A DNA stretch of 7,251 nucleotides, taken from positions 1-7,251 of the forward strand of contig JAAZOI010000159.1 of NCBI GenBank assembly GCA_012797825.1, given 5' to 3'. The notes beneath the pieces are model-generated. The model did not search any database. It saw nothing but the letters and a program-made list of their open reading frames with translations, and was not told the DNA's origin. Shown here in pieces: positions 1-6,541 of the stretch. The stretch comes from Eubacteriaceae bacterium (GTDB taxonomy: Bacteria > Bacillota > Clostridia > Eubacteriales > UBA1433). The translations under genes and the position numbers were made by a program. How positions within the stretch are numbered: position 1 is the stretch's first letter; the number at the start of each line of letters is the position of its first letter.

Positions 1-1
1 G

Positions 2-1099
2 AAAATGTGGAAATGCGGCGGGTACGTGCATTTTTGCCGCAGCACTAAAAATGTTGTATACCAAAAAGATACAGTTATTGACGGTCTGACGCTGTACCCC
101 GCGGCGCACTTTAGGTGGAGAGACGAAAAAGGAAGCGCGAGGGGAATAGGAGAAGTGTATCACAGAATACCCAACCAAATTGAGATAAACAAAACGCTTG
201 CCAGAAACCTTGCCAGCATTAAGCAGACGGCGTACCCCCACGTTGTGTATAACAAAGAAAAAATTACGCAGGACGCAGTGAAAAGGCTTTCCACCGTGGG
301 AAGCACTATTGCCGTGGGCGATAAGACTACGGATAATGTCGCCAATATTATTGGCTATATGGAACCCGCGCAGATTAACCCCGTGGCAATTTCCATTGTG
401 CAGGAGCTGATGGTGGCAACACGTGAGCTTGCCGGAGCGGGCGAAGCTCTTACGGGAAACATTAACCCCGAACAGGCAAGCGGAGCGGCAATTATTGCTG
501 TGCGCGACGCAAGCGCGCTGCCGCTGAATAATCAGACTGCGGCGTTTAAGCAATTTGTTGAGGATATAGCGCGAATATGGTACGACATGTGGGTGGCGTA
601 TAATCCGAACGGACTTGAGATAGTAACGCAGGCTAAAGACGATACTACGGGCGCAAGCTCGCAGCCGTATGGCCAGATTATACCCGCGCCGCTTTTACAG
701 CAGTTAAAAATTGAGGTGCGCATTGACGTATCGCCGAGTAATCCGTTTAGCAAGTTCGCAAAAGAACAGGCGCTTCAGAATTTATTGCAAATGCAGCTTA
801 TTAACTTTGAGGATTATGTTGACGCGCTTGACGATGACGCGGCCGCCCCGAAAGCTAAACTCAAACAGATTACGCAAAAGCAGAAACTACGCTCAGAGGC
901 GCAGGTGCAGGCTAAGCAGATGATTAATAATCAACAGAAAATGCAGTTGTCTGCTCAAATGCAGGAAAATGACCAGATGGGCAAAGCGTCTGAAATGATA
1001 CAGCAATTAATGGGCGAGCGGGCTATGTATATGGGGGATAAAAAAGAGGATAAAAGCAAGGGCGTGAAGGATAAAGCAAAAGAAGCTCAAAACGCATAG
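2..1099 (+). CDS. phage portal protein, C-terminal part (5' end outside window)
   Basis: Portal proteins form the dodecameric ring at one capsid vertex through which DNA is packaged and ejected and to which the tail attaches. The frame is open to the left window edge, so the ATG at position 5 is probably an internal methionine and the gene is 5'-truncated by the window. Recognition is by recalled family resemblance: the stretch around GSARGIGEVYHRIPNQIEIN, the following RNLASIKQTAYP, then RELAGAGEALTGNINPEQASG and FKQFVEDIARIWYDMW are typical of portal proteins in Clostridia and Bacilli phages. The last roughly 100 residues are Gln/Lys/Met-rich, helical and low in complexity, as is usual for portal C-termini. 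The gene stops 11 bases before the next start, so the two are probably co-transcribed in the phage late structural operon. GC content is clearly higher here than in the toxin and immunity genes downstream. Confidence 0.88.
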   Translation, partial: KMWKCGGYVHFCRSTKNVVYQKDTVIDGLTLYPAAHFRWRDEKGSARGIGEVYHRIPNQIEINKTLARNLASIKQTAYPHVVYNKEKITQDAVKRLSTVGSTIAVGDKTTDNVANIIGYMEPAQINPVAISIVQELMVATRELAGAGEALTGNINPEQASGAAIIAVRDASALPLNNQTAAFKQFVEDIARIWYDMWVAYNPNGLEIVTQAKDDTTGASSQPYGQIIPAPLLQQLKIEVRIDVSPSNPFSKFAKEQALQNLLQMQLINFEDYVDALDDDAAAPKAKLKQITQKQKLRSEAQVQAKQMINNQQKMQLSAQMQENDQMGKASEMIQQLMGERAMYMGDKKEDKSKGVKDKAKEAQNA

Positions 1100-1110
1100 A
1101 GGTTGTATTT

Positions 1111-4100
1111 ATGGCTGATTTACTTGATAAAATACTGAAAAAACTAAAAGAAGAGCGGGAAAAAGAAAAAAAGCGGCAGGAAGAGGAACGCAAAGCGTAC
1201 GAGAGTTATATGCCCAAAGCGCAAAACGCGCAGAATAGTTCAAATAGCTCAAAAGGAATAGCCGCGGCTATAAAAGCGGCAAAAGCCGCGCAGGATAAGC
1301 AAACGGCTGACGAATGGGATTTATATACAAAATATATTCCGCGTCCGCAGAAAGCTGTGCTGCGTGAAAAAGCAAGAGAGATAAATAATACAGTTAAAAG
1401 GGAAAACTCTTATAAAAATATTCAGAACTCCGACTTATTTGAGAGTTGGACCAAGAAAGCAAGAGCGCTCGGGCTTAGCGGTCAGAGCGCTTTTGACTGG
1501 GCAAGCGAGCAATATAATAATGACCCGATGAAACAGACGCTTGAAAAGAGGATGAACACTTTTGAGCTTATGCACCCCGATATTGAGAGCAAATACTCAG
1601 GCAAGCCCGATTTGGTTAAGTACGCGATGTATGCGGGGGAGAAGACGAAAAAGAAAGCCGAGGATAAACTATCCTTAATTTCTGAAAGAAAAACCGCAAA
1701 TGAAAATATTATAAATAATGAGATTGATAAAGAGACGCAGGAGCAGTCTGCCTTAAAGCTTTTAAATATCGCGCAAAATAAAGCAAATGAAGGAAAAAAT
1801 AAACAAATAAGACAAGGCAATGATGCTATTGATAAACAGATTAAACAGATTTTAAAACAGACTCTTCCTGCAGGCATTGACGTAGATAAAATTGATGATA
1901 TAAAACCTTATGAAATGATTCTGCCTAGTGATGTATTAGACAAAATAAACAAGCTTGAAAAGGATAAAAAACCTGAGATTGCACGCCTGGATGAAAATCC
2001 CGAAATTTACTATAAAACTCTATCATCCGAAGCGTCTGACGCTTTTTATCCCGAACTGCAGGCGGATCTTTTTAAAAGACTCGCAAAGAGACGAGAAAAT
2101 GTTGATTTTGTAAATAATTTCGGCAAAGACGTAAAAAACACAGACGCATACAAACAGACTTTGAACGAGAAAAATAAAAGCAATCCAATGTATATTGACA
2201 ATATTTATACAGAATGGGGCGGAAATATTGATACAAAAGCGTATGCTTTTGACAATGTATCACAGCAGAGGGTAAATGAGTTAAACACTGTCGAGCGAAT
2301 ATACGGCTCTAAAAGCAAGGAATACAAACTTGCGTATAATCAGGTTTTGTATGAAGGCGAAATGAATTATAATAACAAGCTCGCAGAACAAATTCATTAC
2401 ACGGACAGCCAGTTAGTCAGGCAAGGATACGGGCAAGGATACAGTTCGTGCGGCAAAGGTCTTGAAAGATCGGTGAACGCATTAAGAGGCGGATACACAC
2501 CGGTTGCGATGAGCGCGGAAGACATAGCTTTTAACAGGGACTTAAGCAAAGCGTCAATCGAGACGCAGCTTAAAGTTATGGGCGCGATGACGGTCGGACA
2601 AGTCGGCAGTATGCTTACTGTAGGAATGCTTACGGGCAATCCCGCTTTGGCTTCGGCGTTTATGGGATTCGGCACATTCGGAAACACTTACGCGGAGGAG
2701 ACGGCTAAAGGCGTGCCTCACGAAAGGGCTTTGCAGTACGCGGAAATGACGGCTTTAAGCGAAGTGGCTCTTTCTAGCGCGCTGGGTGTTTTTAAGTTCA
2801 TGCCTAAAAACGTGTTGAGTTTAAAGGCTCTTCCGAGTAATTTGAGTGAAGCTATAAAAATGGGCGCGAAAAAGATTAACGTTAAAAACGCCATGAAAAT
2901 GCTTAAAGGCATGATGGGCGAAGGCACTGAAGAATACATGCAGGAAATACTTCAGCCTGCGTTTAAAAACTTTGCTTATGATGAAAATAACGAAATAAAA
3001 CTTTTTACGCCTCAGGCGGCTATTGCCTTTATTGTGGGAGCGTTAACGTACGGCCTATTTGGCGGCGCGGGACATGCGCTGAGTAAATTTACATCAAAAG
3101 ATTCCGTAAAGCTTCCTGATATTTCGGCTGATTTTAAAACCGAAGAAGAGATAAACTCATTTAACGAAGGCCTAAAAAGCGCGGAGACTGAAGAGAGCAA
3201 TATGCAAAAGCGGGATAACGTGTCGTTCGGGGGGATTATATACGGCAAACTGCGAAAGATGTTCGCTGAAAAAGACAGTGCGGGAGTTATAGAAACTGCT
3301 TATGAAGTGATGAACAGCGAGGAATATAAGAACAGTGAAGAAGAGCTGCGCAGGATTGTGATGAAGAAGAGGGGGGAGGGAGAAAGCGTTGATACATCTA
3401 ATAATGCTAAAAATGATAATGCTGATATACATAATGCGAATAGCAATGCTGATGCCGTCGATAACAGCACGGATAATGATGTTATTAAAAATACTGGTAA
3501 TGCAAGCGATAAAGAGCAGGAATTCAGAGTTGATGAAAGCAATATACTAAATGAAGGAGATGGTGAATTTAACTCGGGCAGTGAAAATACAATATCGCTA
3601 GAAAATAACGCTATTGATACTAATAATGCTTTGAGTGAAAAAGACAATGCAGATGATAATATTAATACAGTACCAAATATAAACGGTAATAATACTCAGC
3701 TACAAAGTGAAAACATATCAAATGAATCAAAATTAACTAAAACTGTAAGTGATAATAATACAAATATTAATAGCAATAAAGCAAATAATTTGACTACCGA
3801 TACATACAATAATATAATAAACCCAATAGCTAAACGTTTCAGCAATAGAAATATAGCAGATAAATATATGAGACCGCTGATTCAGGAAGTCTGGCAGAAA
3901 CTGACTTTGCATGAAAAGGAATCTACATATAAATATACGCAAAATTCAGATCCTTTCAATATGCCTTTAAGAGGATATGATAAAGACTGGGATAATTTCG
4001 TAGGAATCGGAAAAGTTGATCTAAATAATATGGGGGCAGAGCAAGATATAATCAATTTAGAATCTGCAATAAATAAAACGCCCGCATTAAAAAATGATAT

Positions 4101-4524
4101 GTGGCTGTTCAGGGGTTCTAGTCTAAAATCATTAGCGGGGTTGCTTCAGACAAGTATAAATGCAATAAAACCAATTAATGTCAATTTGTTAAATACAAAA
4201 TATGCAGGTAAAAAGGTTATTGATGATGCATTTATGAGTACCGGCATATCTGAAGATGCTGGATTAAATGAAGAAATAGCCTATGAAATATATGCTCCAA
4301 ATGGAACTAAAGGGATATATGTTGAACCATTCAGCGCTAAAGGTCATAATGAATATAATAAAATTGAACCTTCGCAGTATGGCGAAAATTGGGATGGCGA
4401 ATATAATACGGGAGAAGTTCATTCTGAAGCTGAATTTCTTTTACAAAAAGGTACAAAATTTGAGATACTAGAATTTAAACAAATATCAAATAAGTTGCTT
4501 GTAATACTTAGAATAATTAATTGA
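1111..4524 (+). CDS. phage-encoded polymorphic toxin: large portal-adjacent protein with C-terminal ADP-ribosyltransferase
   Basis: This 1137-residue protein starts at an ATG with an AGAGG Shine-Dalgarno at 1098-1102. Visible layout: residues 1-65, very Lys/Glu-rich helix, likely coiled coil; 66-485, charged, mostly helical, not recognised; 490-525 and 636-657, hydrophobic Gly/Ala-rich segments, with a GEGTEEYMQE motif (603-612) between them; 685-758, 'pretoxin' block repeated downstream; about 759-900, Asn/Asp-rich linker; about 904-1137, toxin tip. The tip matches the ADP-ribosyltransferase exoenzyme fold: an LRG-containing lead-in, FRG with catalytic Arg1001, the STS-like FMSTG with Ser1043-Thr1044, and the ExE pair Glu1106/Glu1108 in SEAEFLL. 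R-S-ExE enzymes transfer ADP-ribose from NAD, usually to arginine; the target here is unknown. Position after the portal suggests a minor head or internal virion protein, analogous to phage MuF toxins, though I see no MuF motif. The tip is more AT-rich than the N-terminal half. Confidence 0.85.
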   Translation: MADLLDKILKKLKEEREKEKKRQEEERKAYESYMPKAQNAQNSSNSSKGIAAAIKAAKAAQDKQTADEWDLYTKYIPRPQKAVLREKAREINNTVKRENSYKNIQNSDLFESWTKKARALGLSGQSAFDWASEQYNNDPMKQTLEKRMNTFELMHPDIESKYSGKPDLVKYAMYAGEKTKKKAEDKLSLISERKTANENIINNEIDKETQEQSALKLLNIAQNKANEGKNKQIRQGNDAIDKQIKQILKQTLPAGIDVDKIDDIKPYEMILPSDVLDKINKLEKDKKPEIARLDENPEIYYKTLSSEASDAFYPELQADLFKRLAKRRENVDFVNNFGKDVKNTDAYKQTLNEKNKSNPMYIDNIYTEWGGNIDTKAYAFDNVSQQRVNELNTVERIYGSKSKEYKLAYNQVLYEGEMNYNNKLAEQIHYTDSQLVRQGYGQGYSSCGKGLERSVNALRGGYTPVAMSAEDIAFNRDLSKASIETQLKVMGAMTVGQVGSMLTVGMLTGNPALASAFMGFGTFGNTYAEETAKGVPHERALQYAEMTALSEVALSSALGVFKFMPKNVLSLKALPSNLSEAIKMGAKKINVKNAMKMLKGMMGEGTEEYMQEILQPAFKNFAYDENNEIKLFTPQAAIAFIVGALTYGLFGGAGHALSKFTSKDSVKLPDISADFKTEEEINSFNEGLKSAETEESNMQKRDNVSFGGIIYGKLRKMFAEKDSAGVIETAYEVMNSEEYKNSEEELRRIVMKKRGEGESVDTSNNAKNDNADIHNANSNADAVDNSTDNDVIKNTGNASDKEQEFRVDESNILNEGDGEFNSGSENTISLENNAIDTNNALSEKDNADDNINTVPNINGNNTQLQSENISNESKLTKTVSDNNTNINSNKANNLTTDTYNNIINPIAKRFSNRNIADKYMRPLIQEVWQKLTLHEKESTYKYTQNSDPFNMPLRGYDKDWDNFVGIGKVDLNNMGAEQDIINLESAINKTPALKNDMWLFRGSSLKSLAGLLQTSINAIKPINVNLLNTKYAGKKVIDDAFMSTGISEDAGLNEEIAYEIYAPNGTKGIYVEPFSAKGHNEYNKIEPSQYGENWDGEYNTGEVHSEAEFLLQKGTKFEILEFKQISNKLLVILRIIN
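3163..3384 (+). repeat. pretoxin repeat, copy A (inside the expressed toxin gene)
   Basis: This 222-base block encodes NEGLKSAETEESN through RRIVMKKRGEGE, residues 685-758 of the large protein. It aligns without gaps to 4822-5043 (copy B) and its first part aligns to 7094-7251 (copy C). A 32-base tract (3292-3323) is identical to 4951-4982. Weaker similarity continues through the Asn/Asp linker to about 3655, matching up to about 5270 in the next module. It marks the junction at which toxin tips could be exchanged by homologous recombination. Confidence 0.9.
4460..4489 (+). promoter_or_regulatory. possible promoter inside the 3' end of the toxin gene, ahead of the first immunity gene
   Basis: TTGAGA (4460-4465) is followed after 18 bases by TATCAA (4484-4489), about 45 bases before ATG 4535. 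It resembles a sigma-70/sigma-A promoter but the -10 is weak and the region is AT-rich, so chance matches are expected. If real, it would allow immunity expression without toxin transcription. Confidence 0.2.
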
Positions 4525-4528
4525 GGTG
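4523..4528 (+). promoter_or_regulatory. ribosome binding site choosing the start of the first immunity gene
   Basis: GAGGTG overlaps the stop codon of the toxin gene (TGA at 4522-4524). It lies six bases before ATG 4535 but immediately abuts ATG 4529. GTG 4526 falls inside the site itself. The spacing therefore favours ATG 4535 as the start and suggests translational coupling of immunity to toxin. Confidence 0.6.
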
Positions 4529-4534
4529 ATGAAA

Positions 4535-4741
4535 ATGAGTTTAAGTAATATGAATGGATTAAGAACTGCTAATGAAAAAAAAATCGCTTGCAGAACTTGC
4601 AAGTATGCAATAAAAGCAGGCATTGGTAAAATGTATTGTAATATGTATAAAGAAAAACCAGATAATGTGTATTTCAATAACGAAGAGTGTGCCAAATATG
4701 AACAAGGCGAAGATTTATTAAAATATGAAATACAAATATAA
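4535..4741 (+). CDS. putative immunity protein, four-cysteine (zinc-ribbon-like), 68 aa
   Basis: I do not recognise this by name. Its position directly behind the ADP-ribosyltransferase tip, with its ribosome binding site overlapping the toxin stop codon, is that of a cognate immunity gene. The 68-residue product carries four cysteines in the pattern C19-x2-C22-x12-C35-x16-C52, which could bind one zinc ion, followed by an acidic tail. There is no signal peptide or membrane segment, so it probably acts in the cytoplasm, as expected for neutralising a NAD-dependent toxin tip. It is not an ADP-ribosylglycohydrolase, which is much larger; blocking the enzyme by binding is more likely than reversing the modification. 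Starts at 4526 (GTG) or 4529 (ATG) would add two or three residues. Low GC matches the toxin tip. An intrinsic terminator begins 35 bases after the stop. It could instead be an unrelated small phage protein. Confidence 0.7.
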   Translation: MSLSNMNGLRTANEKKIACRTCKYAIKAGIGKMYCNMYKEKPDNVYFNNEECAKYEQGEDLLKYEIQI

Positions 4742-4770
4742 TTTAATATTAATAATTCATAATTAAAATA

Positions 4771-5886
4771 ATGATAAAACACCACTCCATAATTACTTGG
4801 GGTGGTGTTTTTTTGTTGGGGGAAGAAGTCCTTAATAGCGCCGAGACCGAAGAGAGCAATATGCAAAAGCGGGATAATGTGTCGTTCGGGACTATGCTTT
4901 ACGGCAAGCTGCGAAGGTTATTTGCAAAAAAAGACAGCGCAGGCGTTATTGAAACTGCTTATGAAGTGATGAACAGCGAGGAGTATAAGGAAAGCGAAAA
5001 AGAGCTGCGCAGGATTGTGATGAGTGAGAGGGGGGAGGGGGAAAAACCGATCAATGAGATAAATAACGCCTCCGATAATATAAACAGCGGCATTGATAAT
5101 AGTATAAATAATAATGACATTGCAAGCGATAAAGATGAAGAGATTAGTATTGATGACAGCAATATATTAAATAAAGGAGATATTGAATTTAACACTGTTG
5201 ATGAAAATATATCATCGAAAGATAATAACGCTATTGATACTGATAATGCTTTGAGTGAAAACAATGCTGTTAATATAGATGGTATTAATGCCGTCAGTGA
5301 TGCAGGCAGTGAGGCGGATGTTAGTGAAGATACAGGTGTTGTTAATGAAGAAGGTCAAAGTAATGTAATTAATGGTGAGAATGATATTGCAATTGGTGAT
5401 GGGATGGGGTATAAAGGATATAATAATAAACTGCCAATAACAAAAGAAAAATTTATTAACATTATAAAAACAGAACCTGGTTCAAGACCTGATCCCAAAA
5501 CATATTTTGATGATAGGTACATATCAGATCATTTGAGCAAGTTTGAACATGGTGTTACAAAAATATATGCTAATCCACCAACTGGAATTGCTGGTCCACC
5601 AGACGGAACATATGCAATGCCAACTTATTTAGCAGATGAAATTATTAAAAAAACAGATGGCAACATATCAGCATTGGAACAATTACTCGGCTTTAATAAA
5701 AATGATTTAGGTGACAATCCAGTAAGAATAGATATTCCAAACCCTAAAGGTTTAAGAATGCCTAGTGGTAATGAATATGGAACAAATGATAATTGGATAC
5801 CAGGAGGGCGTACATTGGGCGGAATATTAGAAGTAATTATTGATTCACCATCACCTTCTGAATATACAATTAAATTTTTGAAATAG
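4771..5886 (+). CDS. orphan polymorphic toxin module: pretoxin repeat plus unnamed toxin domain
   Basis: The open frame is 371 codons from ATG 4771, but that ATG sits at the foot of the terminator hairpin and has no Shine-Dalgarno. Homology to the large toxin begins only at about 4822, so this is probably a silent C-terminal cassette. ATG 4861 is another weak start. Content: pretoxin block 4822-5043; Asn/Asp/Ser-rich linker to about 5400, recognisably related to the large protein's linker; then a different domain of about 160 residues with no similarity to the ADP-ribosyltransferase. That domain contains FDDRYISDHLSKFEHGVTKI, a Pro/Gly-rich segment, and RMPSGNEYG followed by NDNWIPGG. From memory, a PSGNE...WIPGG C-terminus recurs in Rhs-type and other polymorphic toxins; I cannot name the family or activity with confidence. 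The stop is 15 bases before a small partner gene. After recombination through the repeat, this domain would replace the active tip. Confidence 0.75.
   Translation: MIKHHSIITWGGVFLLGEEVLNSAETEESNMQKRDNVSFGTMLYGKLRRLFAKKDSAGVIETAYEVMNSEEYKESEKELRRIVMSERGEGEKPINEINNASDNINSGIDNSINNNDIASDKDEEISIDDSNILNKGDIEFNTVDENISSKDNNAIDTDNALSENNAVNIDGINAVSDAGSEADVSEDTGVVNEEGQSNVINGENDIAIGDGMGYKGYNNKLPITKEKFINIIKTEPGSRPDPKTYFDDRYISDHLSKFEHGVTKIYANPPTGIAGPPDGTYAMPTYLADEIIKKTDGNISALEQLLGFNKNDLGDNPVRIDIPNPKGLRMPSGNEYGTNDNWIPGGRTLGGILEVIIDSPSPSEYTIKFLK
4776..4814 (+). terminator. intrinsic terminator, cassette-boundary copy 1
   Basis: AAAACACCACTCC (4776-4788) pairs with GGGGTGGTGTTTT (4799-4811) across a 10-base loop, giving 13 pairs with one G-U. 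A run of seven T (4808-4814) follows. It ends the toxin/immunity transcript and lies immediately upstream of the first orphan toxin module. The hairpin, loop and trailing GTTGGG recur at 6131 and 7051. Confidence 0.88.
4822..5043 (+). repeat. pretoxin repeat, copy B (start of first orphan module)
   Basis: This copy encodes EEVLNSAETEESN through RRIVMSERGEGE and aligns without gaps to 3163-3384. Bases 4891-4979 (89 bases) are identical to 7163-7251 in copy C, while the first codons differ from both other copies. It begins just after the terminator T-run and GTTGGG, so the repeat marks the cassette's 5' boundary. Confidence 0.9.
5840..5868 (+). promoter_or_regulatory. candidate promoter for the second immunity gene
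   Basis: TTGATT (5840-5845) and TATACA (5863-5868) are separated by 17 bases and lie inside the last codons of the orphan toxin. The -10 ends 33 bases before ATG 5902. TACAAT (5865-5870) is an alternative -10 with a longer spacer. It could express immunity while the upstream toxin tip stays silent behind the terminator. The match is four of six at each box in AT-rich DNA, so it is only a candidate. Confidence 0.3.
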
Positions 5887-5901
5887 AAAGGTTATAATTA
5901 A

Positions 5902-6105
5902 ATGGAAAAGATTTTTGATGATTATGGAATCGAAATAATTAAAAACGAGGATAAATACATTATTAAAGTTGATTCTGGAGGCCTACTAAGTAAAATTGAT
6001 GAAATTGAAGTATCTGAGGAAGATGGAATAAAAGCTCAGCAAGGTCCTCAAATGGCAACGGAAGTATTAATTAAATATAAAAATTTAAAAAGACACAATA
6101 AATAA
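5902..6105 (+). CDS. putative immunity protein of the second cassette, 67 aa
   Basis: Not recognised by name. The gene starts 15 bases after the orphan toxin stop, with an AGAAAGG-type Shine-Dalgarno at about 5885-5891. It ends 25 bases before the second terminator, the slot of an immunity gene. The 67-residue product has no signal peptide or membrane segment. It opens with alternating hydrophobic residues (IFDDYGIEIIKNEDKYIIKV) suggesting a small beta-sheet, then an acidic EIEVSEEDGIKAQQG stretch, an ATEVLIKYKNL helix or strand, and a basic tail. From memory, small proteins with a similar SEEDA-x-KAQ-x-YEVIIKY pattern occur beside C-terminal toxin domains in other Bacillota, which supports the role but gives no family name. 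Composition is AT-rich like its toxin. If expressed alone it would protect against the toxin carried by sister strains, but this is inference. Confidence 0.7.
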   Translation: MEKIFDDYGIEIIKNEDKYIIKVDSGGLLSKIDEIEVSEEDGIKAQQGPQMATEVLIKYKNLKRHNK

Positions 6106-6130
6106 ATTAATTCTAAATAATATTCTATTC

Positions 6131-6168
6131 AAAACACCACTCCATAATTACATGGGGTGGTGTTTTTT
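6131..6168 (+). terminator. intrinsic terminator, cassette-boundary copy 2
   Basis: AAAACACCACTCC (6131-6143) pairs with GGGGTGGTGTTTT (6154-6166). Here the loop changes to ATAATTACAT, which lets two more pairs form, so the stem can reach 15 pairs around a six-base loop. Six T (6163-6168) follow. The stem arms are identical to copy 1, so the two are copies and not independent terminators. Confidence 0.88.
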
Positions 6169-6210
6169 GTTGGGAAAATTATTTTATAGTTAATGCGCGG
6201 GAAGAATATT

Positions 6211-6219
6211 TGATATAAT
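6211..6219 (+). promoter_or_regulatory. possible extended -10 promoter element upstream of the third immunity gene
   Basis: TGATATAAT at 6211-6219 is a perfect extended -10 (TG, one base, TATAAT). No good -35 is seen upstream. It lies behind terminator copy 2 and could drive the intact downstream immunity gene through the dead toxin fragment. TATACT at 6478-6483, with TTGTGG 16 bases upstream, is a weaker and closer alternative. Confidence 0.3.
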
Positions 6220-6527
6220 ATATTACGCATTAAGATTAGACGGAAATAAAAATTTTAACATTTATGACGATACATATTTAATATAGGATAGTGTTGTAAC
6301 AAGCGATGATGTATTTAATATTCCTATTGATGAAGGTTCTGGCAAATTAGCGCCGCCTTGCAACGGACTGGGTGTGACGGCAGGAAAATACGGCTTATTC
6401 CCGGAATATACAACAAGAGGAGACAGAAGGTATAATGACGGCGATATGTTTTATATTGTGGACTCGAAAACGGGAAATATACTGATTACTTATGTATATA
6501 GCAAAAAAGACGGCAAATGGATTAAGG

Positions 6528-6533
6528 AAGGAG
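6528..6533 (+). promoter_or_regulatory. ribosome binding site of the third immunity gene
   Basis: AAGGAG lies eight bases before ATG 6542, within the last codons of the degraded toxin. It is the best Shine-Dalgarno in the window and fixes the start. Its placement would couple translation to the toxin if the toxin were intact, but it is strong enough to work independently. Confidence 0.75.
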
Positions 6534-6541
6534 ACGATTAA

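Larger units (their letters stand above)
6192..6541 (+). pseudogene. degraded toxin C-terminus of the third cassette
   Basis: No intact reading frame covers this stretch, but one broken protein can be followed. NAREEYLI in one frame (from 6192) appears to continue as YYALRLDGNKNFNIYDD in another, implying a frameshift near 6210-6222. That frame then meets TAG at 6284-6286. After the stop it stays open for 84 codons (SDDVFNIPIDEG, GLGVTAGKYGLFPEY, NDGDMFYIVD, ITYVYSKKDGKWIKEGDD) to TAA 6539-6541. The TAA directly abuts the ATG of the next gene, the usual arrangement of toxin tip and immunity. The pretoxin repeat and linker seen in the other cassettes are missing: only GTTGGG of the boundary remains, then this fragment. 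The domain is not recognised. It is probably a dead toxin relic; a misread assembly at 6210-6290 is a less likely explanation. Confidence 0.65.

Noticed and set aside
711..923. Short forward frame inside the portal gene (and 4283-4471 inside the toxin tip)
   Set aside because: Both overlap strongly supported coding sequence in another frame and have no initiation signals of their own.
1111..2500. A MuF (SPP1 gp7-like) minor head domain at the N-terminus of the large protein
   Set aside because: The location after the portal fits, but the sequence is a charged helical stretch and I see no MuF motif, so only the positional analogy is claimed.
3300..3647. Reverse-strand frames with Ser/Leu/Ile-rich, signal-peptide-like sequence (also 4959-5264)
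   Set aside because: They are antisense shadows of the pretoxin repeat and linker, similar to each other only because the repeats are homologous. No ribosome binding site is evident.
4771..4821. A genuine N-terminus for the orphan toxin starting at ATG 4771
   Set aside because: The first 17 codons are the terminator hairpin itself, there is no Shine-Dalgarno, and the third copy of the boundary reads in a different frame. The open frame through the hairpin is accidental.
4486..4866. 126-codon reverse-strand open frame, hydrophobic
   Set aside because: It overlaps the end of the toxin gene, the immunity gene and the terminator antisense. Its apparent similarity to another reverse frame at 6874-7131 (PSNYGVV) is only the terminator repeat read backwards.
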